NCBI GenBank assembly: GCA_031266555.1
Contig: JAISAU010000007.1
Span: 1 to 64,000, forward strand
DNA length: 64,000 bases
Direction: 5' to 3'
DNA from: Campylobacteraceae bacterium
GTDB taxonomy: Bacteria; Campylobacterota; Campylobacteria; Campylobacterales; Campylobacteraceae
The translations under genes were made by a program, and so were the position numbers. This document shows, piece by piece, positions 18,940 to 25,986 of this stretch; the first letter of the stretch is position 1; each line of letters starts with the position of its first letter. The notes under the pieces were generated by a model, which did no database searches, was not told the DNA's origin, and was given only the letters and a program-made list of their open reading frames with translations.

Positions 18940-21152
18940 AAATTTGCAAAACTTATGAAATTGAGGGCAGGGTGCAAGGGGTAGGATTTCGCCCGTTTGT
19001 CTTTGTTCTCGCGCGAAAATTCAATCTAAACGGTTTTGTATATAATAATTCTAACGGCGTTTATGCTGAAATTGAAGGCGATGAGAGTGATATAAAAGAG
19101 TTTGAGTTTGAGCTCAAAAATCACACGCCTCCTCTTGCCAGAATAGACAAAATTGTCGTAAATAGCGTGTTTATAAGAGATTTTACAGATTTTAAAATAC
19201 TAAAAAGCGAAACTTCACACTCCAAAAATACGCCGATTTCTCCCGATATGTCTTTATGTCCGGAATGTTTAAAAGAGATGTCGGACGCAAGTAACAGACG
19301 CTTTGGTTATCCTTTGATAAATTGCACGAATTGCGGTCCAAGATACTCTATCGTCTATACCGTTCCTTATGACAGGGCGAATACATCTATGAGCAAATTC
19401 AAAATGTGTCCGGAATGTGAAACCGAATACAATAATCCGCTGAATCGTCGTTATCACGCTCAGCCGATAAGTTGTTCAAAATGCGGCCCAACTATAAAAT
19501 TTTATGATTTAAACGGTTTTAACACAGAAAGCAATCCGCTTCAGCGATTGGCTTTAGCTATAAATGAGGGTAAGATAGTAGCCCTCAAAGGCATGGGCGG
19601 TTTTCATATAATTTGCGACGCTTTAAACGAGCGAGCCGTTTTAAATTTGAGGGATAAAAAAAGACGCAAAACAAAGCCTTTTGCCGTACTTTTTGATTCT
19701 CTTGAAATGATAAAAGAGTATTGCGACACAACTGAATATGAAGAAGAAGCGCTTTTAAGTCAGGTTCGCCCCATAGTTCTTGTTAAAAAGAAAAAGCTAT
19801 GCGCGTTGCCGGATAGCATTGCTCCGAATATTGATAGGCTCGGCGTTTTTTTACCTTATACGCCCTTACATGTAATGCTTTTAAAAATACTTCAAAAACC
19901 TCTTATCGCTACAAGCGCCAATATAAGCGGCGAACCTATAATAACAGATAGATACGAGATCGAGCAAAAGTTAAAAAATGTTATAGAAGCGTATGTTGAT
20001 TTTGACAGAGACATAGTAAATTTTAGCGACGACAGCGTTTTGCAACTTATAGGGAAAAATACTATTTTTTTAAGACTTTCAAGAGGTATCTCGCCAAAAT
20101 CATTTAAAACGTCTTACATATGCAAGGAAAAAATATTGGCTCTTGGTGCGCATCAAAAAAACGCTATCGCTATCTTTAACGACTCAAATGTCACGATGAG
20201 TCCTCATATAGGGGATTTGGAAAACATAAAAAGCATTGAAGCGTTTGAGCATAGTATAGATATGTTTAAAAGATTTTACGATTTTACCCCTTCGCTTTTG
20301 GTTTGCGATAAGCATCCGAATTACTACTCTACGCTTTGGGCAAAAAAGCAAAATATTCCTATAATCTTCGTGCAACACCACTACGCGCATATTTTGGCTG
20401 TTATGTTTGAACACAATATAAGCGACGAAGTTTTAGGTATAGCATGGGACGGAACCGGATTTGGAGACGATAAAAGTATTTGGGGCGGAGAGTTTTTTTT
20501 ATGCGATTTAAAAACTTATAAAAGAGTTTGCTCATTTAAGCCGTTTAAGCTATTAGGCGGCGATAAAAGCGTCAAAAATATCGGTAGAATTGCCTTTTCA
20601 ATTCTGTATCCTCATAAACAAAATCCTATTGTCGCGGCGTATTTGGACAACTTCTCAAAAGGGGAGCAATATCTTTTAGAACAAGCTTACGAAAAAAATA
20701 TAAACGCGCCGCTGTGCAGTTCTGTCGGACGACTTTTTGACGCCGCGGCAGCCATAATTCTAAAACAAAAAACAGTAACTTATGACGGCGAGAGCGGATT
20801 GTGCCTTGAATCTTTGTATGACAAAGATATTCAAGATAGCTATGACATAGTTATTAATGAAAATGGTGAGATAGAGTATGTTCATTGGTTTTTAGAAATG
20901 CTTCAAGATGAACCCAAAATCGCCGCTTCAAAATTCATCAACACTCTTTCAATATTAATAGCGCGCATAGCCGGAAAATATGGGAAAAAAGTTGTGCTTA
21001 GCGGAGGCGTTTTTCAAAATTGGACGCTTGTAGAAAAGACAATGGAACTGTTGGAAAAAGAGCATGTAGAACTATTTTTGCCAAAAACTATATCGCCAAA
21101 TGATAGCTCAATCGCTCTTGGACAGATAACCTACGCGTTAAATAATTTATAA
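18936..21152 (+). CDS. hypF: Carbamoyltransferase HypF, cyanide ligand synthesis
   Basis: Makes the thiocarboxamide on HypE that becomes the CN ligands of the NiFe centre, from carbamoyl phosphate and ATP. Domain order is complete: acylphosphatase (VQGVGFRPFVF, residues 14-24), two zinc-finger pairs (CPECLKEM, CTNCGPRY; CPECETEY, CSKCGPTI), YrdC-like ATP domain, and Kae1-like domain with HHYAHILAVMFEH and SGGVFQNWTL. At 738 residues it is full length. Last gene of the hyd operon. The remaining hyp genes begin 9.7 kb downstream, after an accessory stretch. Confidence 0.97.
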   Translation: MKICKTYEIEGRVQGVGFRPFVFVLARKFNLNGFVYNNSNGVYAEIEGDESDIKEFEFELKNHTPPLARIDKIVVNSVFIRDFTDFKILKSETSHSKNTPISPDMSLCPECLKEMSDASNRRFGYPLINCTNCGPRYSIVYTVPYDRANTSMSKFKMCPECETEYNNPLNRRYHAQPISCSKCGPTIKFYDLNGFNTESNPLQRLALAINEGKIVALKGMGGFHIICDALNERAVLNLRDKKRRKTKPFAVLFDSLEMIKEYCDTTEYEEEALLSQVRPIVLVKKKKLCALPDSIAPNIDRLGVFLPYTPLHVMLLKILQKPLIATSANISGEPIITDRYEIEQKLKNVIEAYVDFDRDIVNFSDDSVLQLIGKNTIFLRLSRGISPKSFKTSYICKEKILALGAHQKNAIAIFNDSNVTMSPHIGDLENIKSIEAFEHSIDMFKRFYDFTPSLLVCDKHPNYYSTLWAKKQNIPIIFVQHHYAHILAVMFEHNISDEVLGIAWDGTGFGDDKSIWGGEFFLCDLKTYKRVCSFKPFKLLGGDKSVKNIGRIAFSILYPHKQNPIVAAYLDNFSKGEQYLLEQAYEKNINAPLCSSVGRLFDAAAAIILKQKTVTYDGESGLCLESLYDKDIQDSYDIVINENGEIEYVHWFLEMLQDEPKIAASKFINTLSILIARIAGKYGKKVVLSGGVFQNWTLVEKTMELLEKEHVELFLPKTISPNDSSIALGQITYALNNL

Positions 21153-21344
21153 TTTACAAATCCGCCCCATTTTTATATGTACTTTTTATTGTTTATAATA
21201 TTTTCGCATTCAGTTTTTCTCGTCATTGCGGTAACTATCTATACGAACTATACGAAAACTTTACATGTAAGGTTTAGAGTTAGTAAAAATATGCGGATAT
21301 CATAAAAAAGAGATACCTGTAAAGGTTTTTGCATCTTTTTTTCT

Positions 21345-21379
21345 GGATTGCTTCGTCGTTAATGCTCCTCGCAATGACC
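21345..21379 (-). repeat. Short dispersed repeat, class B, copy 1
   Basis: Reverse orientation of a 35-bp element with ends GTCATTGCGAG and GCAATCC. The middle (GGAGCATTAACGACG) does not form the inner hairpin seen in class A. Confidence 0.8.
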
Positions 21380-21389
21380 TAATTTTTCC

Positions 21390-21424
21390 GTCATTGCGAG
21401 CAAACGAAGTTTGCGCGGCAATCC
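21390..21424 (+). repeat. Short dispersed repeat, class A, copy 2
   Basis: Ends GTCATTGCGAG / GGCAATCC. The inner hairpin is GCAAAC-GAA-GTTTGC (21400-21414) and the outer arms ATTGC/GCAAT (21393-21397 and 21418-21422) also pair. It opens the first unit of the 160-bp duplication. Confidence 0.85.
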
Positions 21425-21552
21425 ATCTCTACATGTAGAGCTTTTATCGTTTTACGCTTTTATATAAAAACATTCGCACATCTTATCTTTTATCTCAAAC
21501 ACAATATTTTCTCTTTCAATTCTTACATATAAGCTTTTCCGTCATTGCGAGC
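21390..21552 (+). repeat. 160-bp imperfect direct repeat, unit 1
   Basis: Runs from one class A element to the next and includes the shared stretch ATTCGCACATCTTATCTTTT and a following T/C-rich block. It matches unit 2 with scattered substitutions, offset about 425 bp. Confidence 0.85.
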
Positions 21553-21575
21553 AAACGAAGTTTGCGCGGCAATCC
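21541..21575 (+). repeat. Short dispersed repeat, class A, copy 3
   Basis: Identical to copy 2 over the 35-bp element, including the GCAAAC-GAA-GTTTGC hairpin. It closes the first unit of the 160-bp duplication. Confidence 0.85.
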
Positions 21576-21683
21576 AGAAAAACACAAACCAGAGCTATAT
21601 TTTTTGAAGAAAGAGATTTGTGTTATTTGTATCGTTAAATGTAAGATGATTTTGGAATTTAACTTTTGGAATGTTTTGTTTAT

Positions 21684-21717
21684 GGATTGCTTCGTCGCTA
21701 ACGCTCCTCGCAATGAC
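21684..21717 (-). repeat. Short dispersed repeat, class B, copy 4
   Basis: Reverse-oriented class B element, nearly identical to copy 1 apart from a few middle bases (CGCTAACGC instead of CGTTAATGC). Confidence 0.8.
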
Positions 21718-21814
21718 ACAATTACAATTCTTTGTCATTGTTAGAATATACGGAGTATCCACCAACATTCGTTCTCAAATCTTACATGCAGGTTGTAAGC
21801 TGCGTCTCCCATTT

Positions 21815-21980
21815 CGTCATTGCGAGCAAACAAAGTTTGCGCGGCAACCTATCTCTGTATGTAAGAGCTTTTGTCGTTTTGCACTTTGATATATAAAACA
21901 TTCGCACATCTTATCTTTTATCTCAAGCACAATATTTTCTCTTTTAATTCTTACATATAAGCTTTTCCGTCATTACGAGC
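21815..21980 (+). repeat. 160-bp imperfect direct repeat, unit 2
   Basis: Second, more diverged unit. It differs from unit 1 by single-base changes and small indels, so the duplication is not recent. The class A element at its right end is the compensated copy 6. Confidence 0.85.
21816..21850 (+). repeat. Short dispersed repeat, class A, copy 5
   Basis: Class A element with hairpin GCAAAC-AAA-GTTTGC; the outer right arm has drifted (GGCAACCT). It opens the second unit of the 160-bp duplication. Confidence 0.8.
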
Positions 21981-22002
21981 TGATAAAGTCAGCGCGGCAA
22001 TC
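21969..22002 (+). repeat. Short dispersed repeat, class A, compensated copy 6
   Basis: Same frame as the other class A copies, but the inner stem is GCTGAT-AAA-GTCAGC instead of GCAAAC-GAA-GTTTGC. Both arms changed together so that pairing is kept (one G-T wobble at the loop). It closes the second unit of the 160-bp duplication. Confidence 0.8.
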
Positions 22003-22105
22003 TGGGAAAATAGTTTTTAATAGTAGCAGTTTTTATAGTTTAGATTTGATGTAATATTAGCTCTTACATGTAATAGCGACTTGTCGCATGCACATATATA
22101 TTATT

Positions 22106-22140
22106 GTCATTGCGAGGAGCATTAGCGACGTGGCAATCCA
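22106..22140 (+). repeat. Short dispersed repeat, class B, copy 7
   Basis: Forward class B element, GTCATTGCGAGGAGC at the left and GGCAATCC at the right. Confidence 0.8.
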
Positions 22141-22229
22141 TATGAAATCGACGACGAACCAATCCGTAAACCAACAATTCCTTAAAATAAATAGTTACGG
22201 TAAAAATGTTACTTTTATATTGATTTTGT

Positions 22230-22257
22230 TATAATAAGTAGAAATTCATTTATGAAT
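22230..22257 (+). promoter_or_regulatory. Promoter and candidate operator of GLUG lipoprotein
   Basis: TATAAT at 22230-22235 after a T-rich stretch, then the inverted repeat ATTCAT-TT-ATGAAT at 22244-22257, near the expected transcription start. A regulator binding there is possible. Confidence 0.45.
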
Positions 22258-22338
22258 TCATCTTAAATTACAGGAGGTCTACATGTTGTCTTCAGTGACC
22301 AAATTTAAAGTTTTATCCTTGTTTAAGTTTAAAGCGTT

Positions 22339-22356
22339 CTCTCTCTCTCTCTCTCT
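22339..22356 (+). repeat. (CT)9 dinucleotide tract in signal-peptide codons
   Basis: Nine CT units encode the Ser-Leu run of the signal peptide. The unit length of 2 means that any gain or loss shifts the reading frame. With ten units the frames of start codon and lipobox agree. Confidence 0.9.
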
Positions 22357-22365
22357 TAGTTGCTC

Positions 22366-22373
22366 TTTTTTTT
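22366..22373 (+). repeat. T8 homopolymer tract just behind the CT tract
   Basis: Eight T residues, immediately before the stop codon of the OFF frame. Loss of one T would also restore the lipoprotein frame, giving a slightly poorer hydrophobic core. Confidence 0.75.
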
Positions 22374-23627
22374 AGTTTTTCATTAGTTGGTTGTGGTGGA
22401 GGCGGAGGTTCGTCAAGTCCGAATAACTCTCCGAGTGCAACTCATTCTATAAGTTTCTATGATGAAAACTTAGATTTTATAGAAACTATATCTGTGGAAC
22501 AAGGTGCAATCAACCTTTCAGATGTCAAGTTAGGCGTATGGTACAAAGCGGGTGAGAATACTCCCTTGACAAGTCATAATCTGGATAGCGATACGGCTCT
22601 TTATGCTGTAGCGAATATAGTCGAGATAACCTCTCAAGACGAGTTAGCTTCTATCAATACCGATAGTGTTACTCTTGCTGGTAAATACATCTTGTTAAAC
22701 GATATAAACCTAGATGAAAGTGGAGCTGGCTTTGAGGATACATTAGGTTGGATACCGATAGGAAACTTGTCAGATAAGTTCACAGGTATTTTTAACGGTA
22801 ATTTCCACAAAATAACAAATATGTGGACAAATAGAACATCTACTTATCATGTCGGATTTTTCGGCTCTACTGACAACGCTCAGATAAAAAATCTTGGAGT
22901 TGAGATAGCTGAGGGAATGGAGATAAGAGGATTTTACGGTATTGGCGGTATCGCGGGATTTATTTCCCATAGTAATATAACCAATGTTTACTCAGTCGGA
23001 AATATTAGCGGTTATAGTTCTGTCGGCGGTATCGTTGGATATGTTTCCAATAGCAATATAGCCAACGCTTACTCAACAGGAAATATCAATGGCAACAATT
23101 CTGCTGCTGGCGGCATTGTAGGGGATGCTGGCTACATCAATATAACTAATGCTTATTCAACTGGAAATGTCAGTAGCTATTGGGCTACTGGAGGTATTAT
23201 AGGATATTTTTACATCGGCATTGTAACCAATGTTTACTCAACGGGAAATATCAGCGGTTACAATTATATAGGCGGTATAGCAGGACGTATTTATGATAAT
23301 TCCAACGTTTCCAATGTAGCTGCTATCAATGGTTTGGTTAGCGGAAACAGTGAGGTAAATCGCGTTGCCGGAGGACATATAAGCGTTGCTTCAAACAATT
23401 TCGCGTTAAATAGTATGAGCGGCAGTTTTTCAAATAGCGGCGATATAAAATATCATGGGACAGACAAAACCGAAGCCGAACTAAAAATACAAGAGACTTA
23501 CTTAAACGATTTAAGTTGGAATTTTGGAAATAACGCCGATAATCCTTGGGTTTGGGGAGCGTTTGAAGGTTACGCTTATCCTACTCTTTATTGGCAGACA
23601 CAAAAACCGTAATATAAGTTTTTAAAC

Positions 23628-23653
23628 TTTGGAGTTTGAAAAATAACTCCAAA
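23628..23653 (+). terminator. Terminator of the GLUG lipoprotein gene
   Basis: Perfect 9-bp stem TTTGGAGTT / AACTCCAAA with an 8-nt loop, 15 nt after the stop codon and followed by T-rich sequence. A second inverted repeat, ATTTTATC-AGACC-GATAAAAT, follows at 23666-23686. Confidence 0.75.
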
Positions 23654-23819
23654 CGATTATTTCTTATTTTATCAGACCGATAAAATGATATAAATTTATG
23701 TTATTAAAAAGATAGCTATTTTATGAGTTTTTTTGTTTTTCTGTCGACTGACACGATTTATAAGATACTAAGTATTTTAATATTAACATACGACAAATAT
23801 TCATTTAGGTATATAGATT

Positions 23820-24233
23820 ATGGATAAAATAATACGATTTACGATTTCACTTCCCGAACCTCTTTTGGACGAGCTTGATAAAAAAGTTATGGGACAAGGT
23901 TATGTTTCAAGAAGCGAATTTATCAGAGATTTGATAAGAGAAAAAATGATAAAAGACGAGTGGGAAGGCGGATACGACGAAGTTATCGGCGTTTTAACTA
24001 TCGTATATACGCACCACCAAAACGATTTGGTTCAAAAGATTACCGATATTCAGCACGACGCGAACGTTCACATAATGTGCAATACGCATGTACATGTAAA
24101 TCACGAAAATTGTCTTGAGACGGTAATGTTAAAAGGTATGGCTGATGATATCGTAAGCTTTTCACAAAAGATTTCAGGTCTTAAAGGCGTGAAATTCGCA
24201 AGACTTGTCAAAGCCGCGATACCGGTGTCGTAA
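23820..24233 (+). CDS. nikR: Nickel-responsive transcriptional regulator NikR
   Basis: Ribbon-helix-helix DNA-binding domain at the N-terminus ([16 protein letters not shown] and [16 protein letters not shown]), followed by the ACT-like nickel-binding domain with the conserved ligands in [22 protein letters not shown] and NCLETVML. Length 137 is typical. It controls nickel uptake and nickel-enzyme genes; its position between the hyd and hyp gene sets suits nickel control of hydrogenase maturation (inference). An ATACTAAGTAT palindrome at 23765-23775 lies upstream; whether it is a NikR box is not known. Confidence 0.96.
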   Translation: MDKIIRFTISLPEPLLDELDKKVMGQGYVSRSEFIRDLIREKMIKDEWEGGYDEVIGVLTIVYTHHQNDLVQKITDIQHDANVHIMCNTHVHVNHENCLETVMLKGMADDIVSFSQKISGLKGVKFARLVKAAIPVS

Positions 24234-24449
24234 ATGAACAAATACGAACCGCTTTGGAAATATCTTCAGGTTGATGGAAGCAATACGCTAACGCTTGATT
24301 TTGAGCAAATCAAAAATATTATCGGATTTGATATAGACCACTCTTTTTTAAATTACAAAAAAGAGGCGGGTCAATTTGGATATCAAGTGAAAAAAATCTC
24401 TTTAAAAGAGAAACTTATCATATTTAGCAAATTAATACAAAAACCATAA
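24234..24449 (+). CDS. Small conserved hypothetical protein
   Basis: 71 residues starting at ATG directly after the nikR stop codon (no gap), so translated with nikR. It contains LTLDFEQIKNIIGFDIDHSFLNY and a basic C-terminal half, a pattern I recall from small uncharacterised proteins of Firmicutes and Proteobacteria that begin MNKYEPLW. No metal ligands are evident. Function unknown. Confidence 0.7.
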   Translation: MNKYEPLWKYLQVDGSNTLTLDFEQIKNIIGFDIDHSFLNYKKEAGQFGYQVKKISLKEKLIIFSKLIQKP

Positions 24450-24680
24450 TATCGTAAGTTTGGATGCGCAATGGCATTTCACCGCCATTTGTGTAAAAGT
24501 TGTGTTTGGCCAGATATCATGATTGACTTTTTATGCCATTTTTTTACAGATTATAGTGTTGTTATTTTGAGGAACAAAAAGCCTCATATGTAAAACTAAA
24601 AGTATTTTACAAAATAACGCGACTTTTCGCTTTATGTTGATTCATTTTCTCATGATAACACTATAAATACCTGCCGTCCA

Positions 24681-25085
24681 TTAGGATAGCAGTAAGCGAT
24701 CTATTTCAGATCTTACGATGCTCGTTACTTCTTCATCTTCTTCAACATATCTTTCAAGCCAATTATCAATATTAGAAAAAACAGCAGGAATGATTTCTAT
24801 ATCTGAATAATAAGAATCGTTCATTTTTATTATCATATCTGAAATTGAGGCATCAAAATAAAATAACACAGCAGGAACAATATTAATATCATAAATGTCA
24901 TTTAGAGGAACTACATACAGCCATAAAGTTCCTTTTCTTTCGATGACTCCAAGTACTAAATACTCATTATAGCGCTGAATGTCAAATTCATAATCTAAAG
25001 GGTGAACGAATTCACAATAAGCCGACACATCTACATTGATAGGAAGATTGGAAAGTGATACATATTGTCAAAATGCTTTAATCAT
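24681..25085 (-). pseudogene. Small acidic protein gene with premature in-frame TGA
   Basis: A strong AGGAGG (25096-25091) sits 5 nt before ATG 25085. The frame reads MIKAF and then TGA (25070-25068), and the same frame continues open without a gap for 128 more codons to 24681. Only a GTG at 25028, with no Shine-Dalgarno, could start the remaining 115 residues. The product would be acidic and soluble (YVEEDEEVTS near the C-terminus), reminiscent of immunity-type proteins, but I do not recognise the family. Most likely a recent nonsense mutation; a sequencing error or reinitiation at the GTG are alternatives. Confidence 0.6.
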
Positions 25086-25324
25086 GCATTCCTCCTTTTG
25101 ATTTGTTTTACAATACCTAATTATCTCTTGTTTCTCAAATTTAAAGTTAATTTGGATTTTTTTAATGAGGCAAAGCCGTTTTATCGTTTCTTTGTAATCC
25201 GTGTAATTGCTTTTGTGTGTCGCCAATTTAATTCTGTAATTACTTTATTATTTTTTCTTGTTAAAAAAATCGCGTTTATCTAGCAAAAACCAAACAAACC
25301 CCTGCAAGTCCACAGAATATCAAT

Positions 25325-25986
25325 CTATTCACTATTTTTTCCCTTGATTCTCAACAGACCTTTTTCCTCAAAAATTCGCAATATTTTACAATCGCCTAGT
25401 TCGCATGCTTTTCGCACGTCTTGTATCGCTTCTTCAACACAATCCGACGCGTTATTGGCTAAACAACGGCCAATAAAGCTGAAGCGCGGTTGTTGTAGGC
25501 TTTTACATTGTCTGGGTCAAGTTCAATCACTTTTGTATAATCTTCTATCGCTTTATCGTATTTATTCATTTTGTGATAAGCGATTCCGCGGCTATGATAA
25601 GCGCAAATATTATTCTCATTAAGCTCTATTGTTTGTTCATAATCTTCAATCGCTTTTTCATAATCGCCGAGAATATAATAAGAGTATCCGCGGTTACAGT
25701 ACGTGTCGGCGTCGTAAGGATTGAGTTGTAACGCGCGAGTGCAATCCTCTATCGCTTTGGCGTATTCTCCCGTGCCCATATAAGCGCAAGCGCGATTGCA
25801 ATAGCAATCCTGCTCCGTATTGTTTCGCTCATCTTCTATGACTTTTGAATAGTATTCTATCTCGTCTTCGTAACCGCCCTCTCTTTGTTCATGCAACGCC
25901 TCCGCGCCGCTTTTGTTGGCGCAGCCTTGTATGAATATTGCGCTTATCAAAAATAGTAACAGCGCAACTATTATATTTTTACTCAT
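25325..25986 (-). pseudogene. TPR lipoprotein with frameshifted 3' end
   Basis: Lipoprotein signal with lipobox FIQGC (about residue 21), then at least three TPR units (ADTYCNRGYSYYILGDYEKA type), open from 25986 to a stop at 25459. Past that stop another frame continues the protein down to TAG at 25325 with the tail KACELGDC and EEKGLL. That tail matches the C-terminal KKACELGNC and KEKGLLDE of the neighbouring 1012-residue TPR protein. A frameshift near 25460-25490 thus seems to have cut the last 45 residues. The start overlaps the upstream gene (ATGA). It may still be functional as a 175-residue lipoprotein. Confidence 0.7.

Larger units (their letters stand above)
21153..22282. other. Repeat-rich gene-free region downstream of hypF
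   Basis: No credible gene in 1.1 kb. It contains seven short palindromic elements, a half element at 21221-21232, a 160-bp imperfect duplication, three TACATGTA palindromes (21262, 21430, 22065) and, at the right edge, the promoter of the GLUG lipoprotein. Short open frames here are made of the repeats themselves and are not called. Confidence 0.8.
22283..23612 (+). pseudogene. GLUG-repeat surface lipoprotein, out of frame (phase-variable OFF)
   Basis: AGGAGG at 22272-22277 precedes ATG 22283 by 5 nt. The signal sequence then runs into (CT)9 and T8 tracts and the start frame ends at TAG 22373-22375. The next frame, open from before the tract to 23612, carries the hydrophobic core LVALFFSFSLVGC (lipobox LVGC), a Gly/Ser spacer, an InlB-like B-repeat segment (about 22440-22610) and several GLUG motifs (GGIVGYVSNSNIANAYSTGN type). 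One more CT unit, two fewer, or one less T joins both frames into one lipoprotein of about 440 residues. Likely a surface adhesin-like protein switched by slipped-strand mispairing; a sequencing error in the tract is the alternative. Confidence 0.8.

Noticed and set aside
21390-22140. CRISPR-like regular repeats
   Set aside because: Elements occur in both orientations with unequal spacing and internal palindromes; no cas gene is near. They are dispersed repeats, not an array.
25068-25070. Recoding of TGA (Trp or selenocysteine)
   Set aside because: TGA is a normal stop in hemA, proS and many other genes here, and no SECIS-like hairpin was evident behind the codon.
25065-25283. 72-codon open frame on the plus strand
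   Set aside because: It begins opposite the Shine-Dalgarno of the small acidic gene and is an AT-rich hydrophobic frame with no ribosome binding site or recognisable family.
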